Shown: piece after piece, positions 1 through 8,989 of the stretch | Layout: the number at the start of each line of letters is the position of its first letter | How positions within the stretch are numbered: position 1 is the stretch's first letter | Assembly: GCA_017631375.1 (NCBI GenBank) | Contig: JAGBTK010000051.1 | Location: forward strand, 1 to 64,000 | DNA: 64,000 nt | Reading direction: 5' to 3' | Source: Tidjanibacter sp. | Lineage (GTDB): Bacteria > Bacteroidota > Bacteroidia > Bacteroidales > Rikenellaceae | Made by a program: the position numbers and the translations under genes | Notes under the pieces: model-generated | What the model saw: the letters and a program-made list of their open reading frames with translations, nothing else | Databases searched by the model: none | Told to the model about the DNA's origin: nothing

Positions 1-234
1 AACGACCGCAATCGTCAGCAGCGCAATGATAAGGGCGAGCAGAAACCTCAGCAGGGCGAGCAGAAACCTCAGCAGGGCGAGCAGAAACCCCAGCAGGGTG
101 GCGAGCAGCAGAGTGCTAAGCCCGCAGAGGGTCATCGACAGGAGAAAAAGCACCACCACAATAACCACAACCGTCGCCACAACAAGCAGGGCGGTGGCAA
201 GGGTGGTGAGCAGAATAAACCCAAAGCCGAGTAG
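1..234 (+). CDS. C-terminal tail of a RicT/PSP1-like protein (partial)
   Basis: Reading frame 1 is open from the first base to a TAG at 232-234, so only the last 77 codons are visible. They encode a hydrophilic, disordered tail rich in Gln, Lys, His, Asn and Gly, with three GEQKPQQ units in tandem and a later His/Asn-rich stretch. No catalytic domain is visible. The call is inferred from position: in many Bacteroidota a PSP1-domain (RicT/YaaT-like) gene with a similar low-complexity tail sits directly before gldH. Any other basic-tailed protein would also fit. The stop lies 13 nt before the gldH start, suggesting one transcript. Confidence 0.45.
   Translation, partial: NDRNRQQRNDKGEQKPQQGEQKPQQGEQKPQQGGEQQSAKPAEGHRQEKKHHHNNHNRRHNKQGGGKGGEQNKPKAE
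34..96 (+). repeat. 21-bp coding tandem repeat, three copies
   Basis: Three consecutive 21-bp units (34-54, 55-75, 76-96) each encode GEQKPQQ. Copies differ only at a third-position base (cct versus ccc), so the array looks recent and probably varies in copy number between strains. Confidence 0.9.
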
Positions 235-247
235 AGGAGAGAGAGTG

Positions 248-694
248 ATGCGTGGCGTTAGTGGTCTGCGAGGAGTGGTAGTGTTGGTGATGATTGCGCT
301 TGCTATGGCGGGGTGTACCTCGCCTGTCGAGACCGAGCTCACCTCTGTCGATCCGGAGGGGTGGACAAGAGGTCGTGGCATCACCATCGATCTTCTTAAT
401 AGCGACACACTCTCACTGAGCGACCTCTCGCTTGTCGTGAAGAGCGACTCGCGTTACGATTTCGACTCGCTGGTGCTCACTGTGGCTGTTGAGGCTCCAA
501 GTGGTCGTCAGGCTCTCTTTAACACCACGCTATATGGCGACCCCAAGGTGGAGCATACTTTTATGCGTGAGTGGGAGCAGCCGCTGATTGCAGGAGCACA
601 GCTCTCTGAGGAGGGCAACTACACATTTCGTCTTACCCACTCGGCAACCCGCAAGGTAGAGGGTGTGTGGGCGATTGGCATAACCCGAAAATAG
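248..694 (+). CDS. gldH: GldH-like lipoprotein
   Basis: 148-residue exported lipoprotein. A hydrophobic signal peptide ends in the lipobox AMAGC (Cys23), so the mature protein is lipid-anchored. The remainder is a beta-rich domain ending in a G-(N)-Y-T-F-x-L-x-H ... GVWAIGI pattern typical of the gliding motility lipoprotein GldH family, which is also found in non-gliding gut Bacteroidales, where its role is unclear. The frame is open further upstream to position 26, but that part reads through the upstream gene in another frame; ATG 248 gives a proper signal peptide and follows a purine-rich GGAGAGAGAG site. It sits between the ricT-like gene and trmB. Confidence 0.65.
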   Translation: MRGVSGLRGVVVLVMIALAMAGCTSPVETELTSVDPEGWTRGRGITIDLLNSDTLSLSDLSLVVKSDSRYDFDSLVLTVAVEAPSGRQALFNTTLYGDPKVEHTFMREWEQPLIAGAQLSEEGNYTFRLTHSATRKVEGVWAIGITRK

Positions 695-718
695 GAAACA
701 AAGTTAAAAAAGAGATAG

Positions 719-1447
719 ATGGGAAAAGATAAGATAAGAAGGTTTGCAGAGAACCTGACCTTCAAAAATATGGTACAGCCCGACTTTGAAGAGGTATTCC
801 GCAAGGATCACCCGATGAAGGGACATTGGCACGAATTCTTCGGCAACTCGGCACCTATTGTGCTTGAGCTTGGCTGTGGTCGTGGTGAGTATACCGTTGC
901 ACTCGCCGAGAAGCATACCGACAAGAACTTTATCGGTGTCGATATCAAGGGTGCCCGTATGTGGCGTGGTGCTAAGACCGCAACTGAGGCGGGTATGACA
1001 AATGCGGCCTTTCTGCGCATCCGCATCGAGAATATCTGCTCGATATTTGCCGAGGGCGAGGTGGACGAGATTTGGATTACCTTCCCCGACCCTCAGCTTA
1101 AAAAGCGTAGAGTGAACAAGCGTCTGACCTCTCCTATCTTCCTGGGCTACTATGCGCAGCTGTTGCGTAAGGGTGGTGCGATAAACCTCAAAACTGATTC
1201 GGCGCACCTTCACCACTACACTCGTGCGGTGGCTGAGGTTAACGGCTTGGCGGTTGAGGAGTGCTGCGAGGATATCTATGGCACCGGCTATGCAGATCCC
1301 ACCCTCTCGATTAAGACGGCTTACGAAACCAAGTTCTTGGCGGAGGGTATTCCTATCACCTATCTCCGCTTCCGCTTGGACGAGCGCACCGAATTCGAGG
1401 CTCCCGAGTTTGAGCCGGACAATCTCTTAGCAGCAGACGAAAATTAG
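719..1447 (+). CDS. trmB: tRNA (guanine-N7-)-methyltransferase
   Basis: 242-residue cytoplasmic enzyme that methylates N7 of G46 in the variable loop of tRNAs using S-adenosylmethionine. The SAM-binding motif ELGCGRGEYT is at about residues 50-60, followed by the acidic end of strand 2 (GVDIKG) and the TrmB signature FPDPQLKKRRVNKRL at about 121-135. Length is normal for the family. It starts 24 nt after gldH and runs 29 nt ahead of pdxA, all on one strand. Confidence 0.95.
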   Translation: MGKDKIRRFAENLTFKNMVQPDFEEVFRKDHPMKGHWHEFFGNSAPIVLELGCGRGEYTVALAEKHTDKNFIGVDIKGARMWRGAKTATEAGMTNAAFLRIRIENICSIFAEGEVDEIWITFPDPQLKKRRVNKRLTSPIFLGYYAQLLRKGGAINLKTDSAHLHHYTRAVAEVNGLAVEECCEDIYGTGYADPTLSIKTAYETKFLAEGIPITYLRFRLDERTEFEAPEFEPDNLLAADEN

Positions 1448-1476
1448 AATTGACGAGAAAAATAGAGAAATAATAT

Positions 1477-2574
1477 ATGAGTGAGAATAGAGTTTTGCGT
1501 GCAGGTATCACCGCAGGCGACCTTGGCGGCGTCGGTACAGAGGTGATTATCAAAGCACTTGCCGATAGCCGCATCTACGATAATATCATCCCCGTTGTGT
1601 ATGGCTCTGCAAAGGCGTTTGCATTTTACAAACGAGGCATCGAGGGTGTGGAGAACTTCTCCGTATCTCTTGTACAGTCGGCAGCCGAGGCTGCTCCCAA
1701 GCGTGTGAATCTTGTGGAGTGTGGCCCAGAGGATATCCGTATTGATGTAGGCAGAGCAACTGCCGAATCGGGTGCGGTGGCTGTTACAGCATTGCAGAAG
1801 GCGATGGAGGATATCGACGCAGGTGATTTGGATCTGCTCATCACCGCCCCCATCAATAAGGAGAATGTACACGGTGAGAAATTCCCCTACACCGGTCACA
1901 CCGAGTTTTTGGCTGCTGAGCGCGAGGGCGAGCCTGTGATGATTATGTGTAGCGAGAATCTGCGTGTGGCACTTGCCACAATTCATCTCCCCGTGTCGGA
2001 GGTGAGCGCACACCTCAGCCAAGAGGGTATTGTCCACACTTTGAAGGTGCTTAATAGCTCGCTGATTGAGGATTTTGGCGTAGTTGCTCCCCGCATTGCA
2101 GTTTTGGCTCTCAATCCCCACGCCGGCGATGGTGGTCTGTTGGGTCGTGAGGAGCAGGAGATTATCAAGCCCGCTATTGAGGAGGCGTTTGGTGAGAAGA
2201 TACTCGCCTTTGGCCCCTTTGCCGCAGATGGCTTCTTTGCAAGCGGTGCGTGGAAGAAGTATGATGCAGTGGTTGCTATGTACCACGATCAGGGCTTGAC
2301 CCCCTTCAAGACTCTCTCGCCCGATGGCGTGAACTATACCGCAGGATTGGATATCGTGCGTACCAGTCCCGACCACGGCACAGGCTATGATATTGCTGGC
2401 TCGGATAAGGCAGATGCACAGTCGATGCGCAATGCTATCTATATGGCGACAGATGTCTATCGCAATCGTCAGCGTTATGCCGAGATGAGTCGTAACCCCC
2501 TGCGCCACTATGAGCGCGATAAGGGTCGCGATGTTTCGGCAAGCGACCTGCCTGAGATTGAGGAGGCTTTGTAG
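1477..2574 (+). CDS. pdxA: 4-hydroxythreonine-4-phosphate dehydrogenase
   Basis: 365-residue PdxA, the NAD-dependent dehydrogenase of the DXP-dependent pyridoxal 5'-phosphate pathway that oxidises 4-phosphohydroxythreonine. Family signatures are present: GDLGGVGTEV near the N-terminus, TAPINKE around residue 125, GHTEFLA with the first metal-binding His, and YHDQGLTPFKTL with the C-terminal metal/substrate His. GTGYDIAG near the C-terminus is also conserved. Length is slightly above the roughly 330 residues of E. coli PdxA. The next gene begins 1 nt after its stop. Confidence 0.95.
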   Translation: MSENRVLRAGITAGDLGGVGTEVIIKALADSRIYDNIIPVVYGSAKAFAFYKRGIEGVENFSVSLVQSAAEAAPKRVNLVECGPEDIRIDVGRATAESGAVAVTALQKAMEDIDAGDLDLLITAPINKENVHGEKFPYTGHTEFLAAEREGEPVMIMCSENLRVALATIHLPVSEVSAHLSQEGIVHTLKVLNSSLIEDFGVVAPRIAVLALNPHAGDGGLLGREEQEIIKPAIEEAFGEKILAFGPFAADGFFASGAWKKYDAVVAMYHDQGLTPFKTLSPDGVNYTAGLDIVRTSPDHGTGYDIAGSDKADAQSMRNAIYMATDVYRNRQRYAEMSRNPLRHYERDKGRDVSASDLPEIEEAL

Positions 2575-2575
2575 A

Positions 2576-3517
2576 GTGAAGATAGGAGAAAGAGAATATA
2601 GCTTCAGGAGCAGTTCGGTAATACTCTCCTCGGCGGCTAAGGCGCGCATCAAGCCCAACCCGCTCTGGCAGATTATACTCTTTCCGTTGATATATTTTGG
2701 CTCGATGATGGCTGCCGCTATTCTGGCAGGTATCTTTATAGGGCTTTTTGGTGGCGGTGTAGATGCCGTCTTAGAGGTGTTCTCGGAGGAGAGCGGTCTT
2801 CTTGGCTCACTCTTTATGACCATCTTCCCGATACTCGGAGCGATACTATATATTAAGGTATTGGAGGGTCGCTCGATGGCCTCGATGGGCTTTATTAAAT
2901 GTGGATGGTGGCGACACTACCTCTGTGGCTTCGGAGTTGGTCTGGCTATGTGCTCGGTGGCACTGCTCCTTGCGCTGATACTTGGCGGTATGGGAGTGAG
3001 CGAGGTGGCGACAAGACCTAATATGACTCTGTGGCTGCTGACCCTTGCGGGCTTTATGGTGCAGGGTATGAGCGAGGAGGTGATGTTGCGTGGCTACCTC
3101 ACTGTGAGCCTTGCGAGTCGTATGCCGGTGTGGCTCTCGGTGGCGATTACCTCGCTGCTATTTGCCTTTATGCACGGAGGAAATACGGGTTTGACACCGT
3201 TATCGCTTGTAAACCTTGTGTTGTTTGGTATCTTTGCAGCAGTGTTTATGTTGCGATACGACAACATCTGGGGTATCGGAGCACTCCACTCGGCGTGGAA
3301 CTTCTGCCAGGGTAATATCTTTGGCGTGGCGGTGAGTGGTAGTAATGCAGGAGATACACTGCTCAGTTTTAGTGTGTTGGAGGGTGCACCCCGCTGGATA
3401 AGTGGCGGAGAGTTCGGCCTGGAAGGAAGTATTGTAACAACAGTGGTGTTTGGGGGTATGACTCTCTGGATGCTACTTAAAGATAAAAATAAAGCAGAGC
3501 GAAGTTTCGCCTCGTAA
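2576..3517 (+). CDS. CPBP family intramembrane metalloprotease
   Basis: 313-residue polytopic membrane protein of the CPBP/Abi (CAAX-protease-like) family. The EEVMLRGYL motif supplies the catalytic glutamates, followed by FMHGGN and a late HSAWNF motif with the other active-site residues. About eight hydrophobic segments are visible. A GTG at 2576, one base after the pdxA stop, is chosen because earlier codons in this frame overlap pdxA; this implies translational coupling. Substrates of Bacteroidota CPBP proteins are mostly unknown; roles in prenyl-protein processing or peptide maturation are only family-level guesses. Confidence 0.85.
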   Translation: MKIGEREYSFRSSSVILSSAAKARIKPNPLWQIILFPLIYFGSMMAAAILAGIFIGLFGGGVDAVLEVFSEESGLLGSLFMTIFPILGAILYIKVLEGRSMASMGFIKCGWWRHYLCGFGVGLAMCSVALLLALILGGMGVSEVATRPNMTLWLLTLAGFMVQGMSEEVMLRGYLTVSLASRMPVWLSVAITSLLFAFMHGGNTGLTPLSLVNLVLFGIFAAVFMLRYDNIWGIGALHSAWNFCQGNIFGVAVSGSNAGDTLLSFSVLEGAPRWISGGEFGLEGSIVTTVVFGGMTLWMLLKDKNKAERSFAS

Positions 3518-3561
3518 CGCGGAAACGCTCGAAACAAAACTATAAAAACAAACAAAAACCT

Positions 3562-5511
3562 ATGATTAAAATCACTTTTCCCGACGGCAACATTCGTGAG
3601 TATGCCGAGGGAGTAACTGCGATGCAGATTGCCGAAGGTATCAGCCAGCGTTTGGCACAGGAGGTCCTCTCGGCTACTATCAACGATGTAGTGTGCGACC
3701 TTAGCACACCTATCAACCAGGATTCTACTCTCAAACTCAACAAGTGGGAGGATGAGGATGGCCGTCGTACCTTCTGGCACACCTCGTCGCACCTTTTGGC
3801 AGAGGCTCTCGAGTCGCTCTACCCCGGCATTAAGTTCGGTATCGGCCCGAGCATTGAGAATGGTTTCTATTATGATGTAGATTCGCCCACACCTATCACC
3901 GAGGGTGATTTGGCAGCCATCGAGAAGAAGATGGAGGAGCTGGCACGCACAAAGGAGCCTATCGTTCGCTCCGAGATTGCAAAGGCTGAGGCTCTGAAAA
4001 CCTTCACCGAGAAGGGCGATCAGTATAAGGTAGAGTTGATTGAGGGCCTTGAGGATGGCACTATCAGCTTCCACACCAACGGCGCATTTACCGACCTTTG
4101 CCGTGGTCCTCACTTGCCCAATACCGCACCTATCAAGGCTATCAAGCTGACTTCGGTAGCAGGTGCTTACTGGCGTGGCGATGAGAAGAACAAGATGCTT
4201 ACCCGTATCTACGGTATCTCCTTCCCCAAGAAGGCACTCCTGGATGAGTATGTAGCGATGATGGAGGAGGCTAAGAAGCGCGATCACCGCAAACTTGGCA
4301 AGGAGTTGGAGCTCTTCACCTTCTCGCAGCGTGTAGGTCAGGGTCTGCCTATGTGGTTGCCCAAGGGTGCTGCACTGCGTGGCCGTCTGGAGAACTTCCT
4401 GCGCAATGTGCAGAAGCGTTATGGCTACGAGCAGGTAATCACTCCCCATATCGGTATGAAGGATCTGTATGTTACCTCGGGCCACTATGCTAAGTACGGT
4501 AAGGATTCGTTCCAGCCTATCCATACTCCCTATGAGGGCGAGGAGTTCTTGCTCAAACCTATGAACTGCCCCCATCACTGCGAGATTTATCGTTTCAAAC
4601 CCCGTTCGTACAAGGATCTCCCCTTGCGCTTTGCGGAGTTTGGTACCGTATATCGCTATGAGCAGAGTGGTGAGTTGCACGGTCTGACCCGCGTGCGCGG
4701 ATTTACTCAGGACGATGCTCACCTCTTCGTACGCCCCGACCAGCTTTTGGAGGAGTTTGAGAACGTTATCGACATCGTGCTCTACATCTTCAAGACGCTG
4801 AACTTCAAGGAGTACACCGCACAGATTTCGTTGCGTGACCCCAACAACCGCGAGAAGTATATCGGCTCGGACGAGAATTGGGAGAAGGCAGAGGCTGCTA
4901 TCATCAAGGCTGCTTCGGACAAGGGTCTGAACACCGTTGTTGAGTATGGCGAGGCAGCTTTCTATGGTCCTAAGCTCGACTTTATGGTGAAAGACGCTAT
5001 CGGTCGCAAATGGCAGCTTGGTACTATCCAGGTGGACTACAATCTGCCCGAGCGTTTCGACCTCGTATATACCGGTGCTGACGACAAGCCTCACCGCCCC
5101 ATTATGATTCACCGTGCACCCTTCGGCTCGATGGAGCGTTTCGTGGCTGTGTTGCTCGAGCATACAGGCGGTAAATTCCCCTTGTGGCTCACCCCTCAGC
5201 AGGCTGTTGTACTGCCAATTAGCGAAAAATTCAACGATTATGCTGAAAAAGTTTCAAAATATCTAAATAATTGCGATATTCGCACTGAGGTTGACTGCCG
5301 TAACGAGAAGATTGGCAGGAAAATCCGCGATAACGAGCTCAAACGAATCCCCTTCCTTATCATCGTTGGTGAGAAGGAGCAGGCCGATGGAACAGTGTCG
5401 GTACGCGCACAGGGCGATGGTGACAAGGGTGTGATGAGTGCTGACCAGTTTGCCGCAATGGTGAAGGAGTTGGTAGCTGCCGAGGTCGAAGGAGTGGATA
5501 TCAAAGAGTAG
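3562..5511 (+). CDS. thrS: threonyl-tRNA synthetase
   Basis: 649-residue class II aminoacyl-tRNA synthetase charging tRNA-Thr. Domain order is complete: N-terminal TGS domain (1-60), the editing domain with [11 protein letters not shown] and later the [15 protein letters not shown] region, a catalytic core with the zinc-ligand motif NCPHHCEIY and motif 2 [11 protein letters not shown], and a C-terminal anticodon-binding domain. The gene is followed 61 nt later by infC, the usual thrS-infC order. Confidence 0.97.
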   Translation: MIKITFPDGNIREYAEGVTAMQIAEGISQRLAQEVLSATINDVVCDLSTPINQDSTLKLNKWEDEDGRRTFWHTSSHLLAEALESLYPGIKFGIGPSIENGFYYDVDSPTPITEGDLAAIEKKMEELARTKEPIVRSEIAKAEALKTFTEKGDQYKVELIEGLEDGTISFHTNGAFTDLCRGPHLPNTAPIKAIKLTSVAGAYWRGDEKNKMLTRIYGISFPKKALLDEYVAMMEEAKKRDHRKLGKELELFTFSQRVGQGLPMWLPKGAALRGRLENFLRNVQKRYGYEQVITPHIGMKDLYVTSGHYAKYGKDSFQPIHTPYEGEEFLLKPMNCPHHCEIYRFKPRSYKDLPLRFAEFGTVYRYEQSGELHGLTRVRGFTQDDAHLFVRPDQLLEEFENVIDIVLYIFKTLNFKEYTAQISLRDPNNREKYIGSDENWEKAEAAIIKAASDKGLNTVVEYGEAAFYGPKLDFMVKDAIGRKWQLGTIQVDYNLPERFDLVYTGADDKPHRPIMIHRAPFGSMERFVAVLLEHTGGKFPLWLTPQQAVVLPISEKFNDYAEKVSKYLNNCDIRTEVDCRNEKIGRKIRDNELKRIPFLIIVGEKEQADGTVSVRAQGDGDKGVMSADQFAAMVKELVAAEVEGVDIKE

Positions 5512-5557
5512 GTATCGCGACCAACACAAGAGAAACAACTGATTTTTATAATTAACT

Positions 5558-5565
5558 AAGGAGGA
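5558..5565 (+). promoter_or_regulatory. strong Shine-Dalgarno that sets the ATC start of infC
   Basis: AAGGAGGA ends 7 nt before ATC 5573-5575. An in-frame TAA at 5549-5551 closes the frame just upstream, and no ATG lies between it and the conserved IF3 domain. Such a perfect SD is uncommon in this window, so it is strong evidence for the non-canonical start. Confidence 0.85.
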
Positions 5566-5572
5566 CAAAACT

Positions 5573-6178
5573 ATCAACACGACAAAACCCTTTCCGCCCA
5601 AGCCGGCTAATCCTGCCGGTCAGCAGAATAAAGGACGCGGCCCGCAGCCCCCTAAAAACGCTGCCCAGAACCAATATCGCGTAAACGATGAGATCACTGC
5701 ACCCAATGTACGAGTTGTGGGTGAGGAGATCGAGGGAGCACTTGTGCTTCCCATTCGTGAGGCGTTGCGACTGGCCGACGAGAAGGAACTCGACCTTATC
5801 GAGATCTCTCCCAAGGCTGATCCCCCAGTGTGCCGTTTGGCTGACTACCAGAAATTCCTGTATCAGCAGAAAAAACGCGCCAAGGAGTTGAAAGCTAAAT
5901 CGGTGAAGGTGGTTGTAAAAGAGATTCGCTTCGGCCCTCAGACCGACGATCACGACTACAACTTTAAGTTGCGCCACGCACAGAACTTCATCAAGGAGGG
6001 TGCTAAGGTTAAGGCCTATGTATTCTTCCGCGGTCGTTCGATTGTCTTCAAGGAGCAGGGTGAGATTCTGCTTTTGCGTTTCGCCACCGATCTCGAAGAG
6101 ATTGCTAAGGTCGAGATGATGCCTAAGTTGGAGGGCAAGCGTATGACTATGATGCTTGCACCCAAGCCTAAGAAATAG
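5573..6178 (+). CDS. infC: translation initiation factor IF-3 (ATC start codon)
   Basis: 201-residue IF3, which binds the 30S subunit, blocks premature 50S joining and checks the start codon. A Pro/Gln/Asn-rich N-terminal extension (about 35 residues) leads into the conserved N-domain beginning [15 protein letters not shown], then the linker and C-domain ([21 protein letters not shown], split by the usual core). The only other candidate start, GTG 5717, would delete the first part of the N-domain, so ATC 5573 with its AAGGAGGA is chosen. A rare start codon on infC is the classic basis of IF3 autoregulation. rpmI and rplT, which usually follow infC, are absent here. Confidence 0.95.
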   Translation: MNTTKPFPPKPANPAGQQNKGRGPQPPKNAAQNQYRVNDEITAPNVRVVGEEIEGALVLPIREALRLADEKELDLIEISPKADPPVCRLADYQKFLYQQKKRAKELKAKSVKVVVKEIRFGPQTDDHDYNFKLRHAQNFIKEGAKVKAYVFFRGRSIVFKEQGEILLLRFATDLEEIAKVEMMPKLEGKRMTMMLAPKPKK

Positions 6179-6203
6179 CTTTATAGCTTGTATATTTAGT
6201 GTC

Positions 6204-6266
6204 GGGGGAGTCTTGACGACTATTCACATACAAAACAGTATGCTGCGTAGCCGTCAAGACTCCCCC
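6204..6266. repeat. palindromic element with CATAC/GTATG core (copy R0)
   Basis: Perfect 15-bp arms GGGGGAGTCTTGACG (6204-6218) and CGTCAAGACTCCCCC (6252-6266) enclose CATAC (6227-6231) and GTATG (6238-6242). It starts 25 nt after the infC stop. The core and the following GC-rich trinucleotide resemble four other elements in this window, whose arms have different sequences. Confidence 0.8.
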
Positions 6267-6309
6267 CTGCTTAAAATTTCGGTCTATACGACCATCTGTA
6301 CGGCCATAA

Positions 6310-6352
6310 AAAACAAACGAGAGTAGTTTGATGCTACTCTCGTTTGTTTTTC
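6310..6352. terminator. bidirectional terminator between infC and gcvT
   Basis: 17-bp arms (6310-6326 and 6334-6350) around a 7-nt loop, A-rich on the left and T-rich on the right, between two convergent genes. Confidence 0.9.
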
Positions 6353-6427
6353 TGTTTATATCGGTTGGTGTCTATTGTTTCTACCGGCACACCTATTGGT
6401 TGTGCCTGTATCACAATACTTTACCCA

Positions 6428-7525
6428 CTATACGAAGGGGAGTTTTACAACCTCTGCCTTAAGCAGTCTGCCGCGTACGGGAACATAGATAATCGAGCCC
6501 ACTGCTGCCATAGCGGAAGGTACATAGCCCATACCGATACCCACCTTCAAGCAGGGCGACATAGTACCCGAGGTTACCGAGCCGATAACATTGCCGGCCT
6601 CATCTGCCAGCTCGTAGCCGTGGCGAGGAATGCCTCGGTCAATCATCTTGAAGCCAACGAGTTTGCGTGTTGTACCCTCCTTTTTCTGTGCTTCGAGGAC
6701 GGGACGATCGATAAAGTCTTTACCCTCGGCAAATTTGGTAATCCAGCCCAGACCTGCCTCGATAGGCGAGGTGGTGTCGTCAATATCGTTGCCATACAGA
6801 CAGAAGCCCTTTTCTAAGCGGAGAGTGTCGCGTGCGCCCAGACCGATGTTCTTCAGACCGAACTCCTCACCGGCCTTCCACATAGCCTCCCAGAGTTGGT
6901 CTGCATCCTCGTTTGCCACATAGATCTCGCAACCACCCGCACCTGTATAGCCGGTAGCCGAGAGGATAGCTCCCTTGATGCCTGCCACCTCAGTCTTGAC
7001 AAAGGTGTAATATGCCAAATCCTCGATAGCCTCAGGGCACATCTTCTGCACAAGTTTCATAGCCAAAGGACCTTGAATTGCCAGCTGGCAAATCTCATCC
7101 GAGGCGTTGTAAAGCTCCTTGCCTGGGGTAAGACCAAACTTCTCGCCCTCAGCGCAGAGGTGAGCCCAATCCTTATCCACATTGGCAGCATTTACCACCA
7201 GCAGATAGGTTATCTCATCGATACGATAGACCAAAATATCATCTACAATACCACCCTTACCATTAGGCAGACAGGAGTACTGCACCTTGCCGTCGAAGAG
7301 CTGTGCGACATTGTTCGAGGTGACATATTGGAGGAAGGGGAGAGCCTGAGGACCCTTAACCCAAATCTCGCCCATATGGCTCACATCAAATACACCCACA
7401 CCGTTGCGAACGGTGATGTGCTCATCGTTGATGCCGCTAAACTCAATAGGCATATTGTAACCAGCAAACTCGGCCATCTTGGCACCCGCTGCAATGTGGT
7501 ACTTAGTGAAAGCAGTTGTTTTCAT
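6428..7525 (-). CDS. gcvT: glycine cleavage system T protein (aminomethyltransferase)
   Basis: 365-residue GcvT, which transfers the methylene group from aminomethylated H protein to tetrahydrofolate and releases ammonia. Visible signatures are [10 protein letters not shown] near residue 45, the folate-binding [13 protein letters not shown] segment around 195, and [12 protein letters not shown] around 235; the C-terminal barrel ends with [17 protein letters not shown]. Length is typical. gcvH and gcvP are not in this window, so the T protein is physically separated from its partners. It lies 21 nt downstream of the GNAT-like gene and probably shares its transcript. Confidence 0.95.
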   Translation of the reverse strand: MKTTAFTKYHIAAGAKMAEFAGYNMPIEFSGINDEHITVRNGVGVFDVSHMGEIWVKGPQALPFLQYVTSNNVAQLFDGKVQYSCLPNGKGGIVDDILVYRIDEITYLLVVNAANVDKDWAHLCAEGEKFGLTPGKELYNASDEICQLAIQGPLAMKLVQKMCPEAIEDLAYYTFVKTEVAGIKGAILSATGYTGAGGCEIYVANEDADQLWEAMWKAGEEFGLKNIGLGARDTLRLEKGFCLYGNDIDDTTSPIEAGLGWITKFAEGKDFIDRPVLEAQKKEGTTRKLVGFKMIDRGIPRHGYELADEAGNVIGSVTSGTMSPCLKVGIGMGYVPSAMAAVGSIIYVPVRGRLLKAEVVKLPFV

Positions 7526-7546
7526 CTCTATTATATTATTGATTTT

Positions 7547-8773
7547 TTAGTTATTTTGTTTCTCTTGTTTGGCAGCTGCCTGTTGTGCCGACATCAGTCG
7601 TGGGCAACGCTTGAACTCCTTGTTCGGGTCGAAGAGGAGGCGGTAAGTGATGTGGCGTTTGAAGCGTTTAGCACCTACATATTGCTCCACCATACGCATC
7701 ATCACGGGGTTGAAGTCGCCCATCCAGGCAAGCTCCATCTCCTTGTATTGGTTGCACTCGCCTGCCTCAACGGTTTCGCCAAAGCAGTTGATGATTCCCG
7801 ACTCGATGCCTCGTCCCTGATACTCGGGTGTTACAGCAAAGATAATCGCAAAAATTCGGTCAAGTTTCTTTGTCTTGATTCTGTAAAGCAGACGCAAGGT
7901 GTTGATTAAGTTCAACTTTCCATTGAAGTCGCCAATTCCCTTGTTCAGATCGGGCACCATAATATAGAAACCGATAGGCTCACCCTTGTGGAACGCCAGA
8001 TAGATGAGGTTGGGGTCGATAATCAGTTTCATCGTCCTGAACATCTTCTCGGTGTCCTCCTTGGTGAACTGACGCACGCCGGGGAAGTGTGCCCACGCCT
8101 TATTATATATGGTACGGAATGTTTCGGGCAGGGTGTGGTAGTCCTCCTTGGTGATATGGCGGAAGTGGTACTCGCCACTCTCCTTCAAACGCTTGACACG
8201 ATTGAGCACACTCTCATTAAGCCCTCTGGTAGTCAGTTCTCGTGAGTATGTGTGCTGATTGAAATATACCTTAAATCCGTAGTTCTCAAATAGTTGTTGA
8301 TAGTATGGCGGATTGTATGGGTTGGCATATAGAGGCTTGCTTTCAAATCCCTCTACGAGCAGTCCCCACCACTCGTCGCGCGATCCAAAGTTGATAGGAC
8401 CATCCATTGCCTCCATACCCTTACTTGTCAGCCAGCTCTTGGCCGCGTCAAAAAGCAGATTGGCAACCTCCTGAGAGTCAATGCTCTCGAAGAAGCCGCA
8501 ACCACCCGTAGGCTGCTCCTCTATGGAGGCCTGCTCGTGGTTATAGAAAGCGGCAATACGACCTACAACCACGCCCTTCTCGTTGCGTGCAATCCAGCGG
8601 ATAGCCTCACCACTCTTAAACAGCAGGTTCTTTTCGGGATTAAATACCCCTTTGATATCCCCGTCGAGTGGGCATACCCAGTATTTATTACCCTTGTAGA
8701 GTCGTTTGGGCAGGTTGAGGAACTCGCGTTCCAGCCTCTTGCCGACAACCTCTTCGATAATATACTTACCCAT
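7547..8773 (-). CDS. GNAT-like protein of unknown function (YghO-like)
   Basis: 408-residue soluble protein without signal peptide. The C-terminal half contains a GNAT-type pattern (RIFAIIFAVTPEYQGRGIESG, an acetyl-CoA-binding-like V-x-PEYQGRGI loop). The N-terminal half has PLDGDIKGVFNPEKN and GPINFGSRDEWWGL, which recur in a conserved uncharacterised family resembling E. coli YghO. The substrate is unknown. A -7 box TAATTTTG on the minus strand at 8807-8800 lies about 27 nt ahead of the start. It may be cotranscribed with gcvT. Confidence 0.7.
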   Translation of the reverse strand: MGKYIIEEVVGKRLEREFLNLPKRLYKGNKYWVCPLDGDIKGVFNPEKNLLFKSGEAIRWIARNEKGVVVGRIAAFYNHEQASIEEQPTGGCGFFESIDSQEVANLLFDAAKSWLTSKGMEAMDGPINFGSRDEWWGLLVEGFESKPLYANPYNPPYYQQLFENYGFKVYFNQHTYSRELTTRGLNESVLNRVKRLKESGEYHFRHITKEDYHTLPETFRTIYNKAWAHFPGVRQFTKEDTEKMFRTMKLIIDPNLIYLAFHKGEPIGFYIMVPDLNKGIGDFNGKLNLINTLRLLYRIKTKKLDRIFAIIFAVTPEYQGRGIESGIINCFGETVEAGECNQYKEMELAWMGDFNPVMMRMVEQYVGAKRFKRHITYRLLFDPNKEFKRCPRLMSAQQAAAKQEKQNN

Positions 8774-8799
8774 CTTCTTGTGTTTTATGTTAGTCCCTA

Positions 8800-8807
8800 C
8801 AAAATTA
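8800..8807 (-). promoter_or_regulatory. -7 promoter box for the GNAT-like gene
   Basis: TAATTTTG read on the minus strand matches the Bacteroidota TAnnTTTG box and sits 27 nt upstream of the start codon. Confidence 0.5.
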
Positions 8808-8912
8808 ATAAAGTTTTGCAGTATTTATCCTTCCGATGGCTTTTTTATTCTCAAAGATTGGTAAAAGTGAAAATTATTTTGGAATTTTGTGACAAACTCT
8901 AAGAAAAGGTTG

Positions 8913-8920
8913 TATATTTG
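8913..8920 (+). promoter_or_regulatory. -7 promoter box for gdhA
   Basis: TATATTTG matches TAnnTTTG. A TTTG at 8886-8889 lies 23 nt upstream, a little farther than the 20 nt seen at other promoters here. The implied leader is about 60 nt. Confidence 0.6.
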
Positions 8921-8989
8921 AGAATGGATTGCAACTATTTCTATAAAGTTGAATAGTTACCTTAAAACTACAATAAAAACTAAAAGACA

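Noticed and set aside
6204..6266. Simple intrinsic terminator of infC
   Set aside because: The perfect stem has a 33-nt loop with its own CATAC/GTATG stem and no T-tract; a proper terminator follows at 6310.
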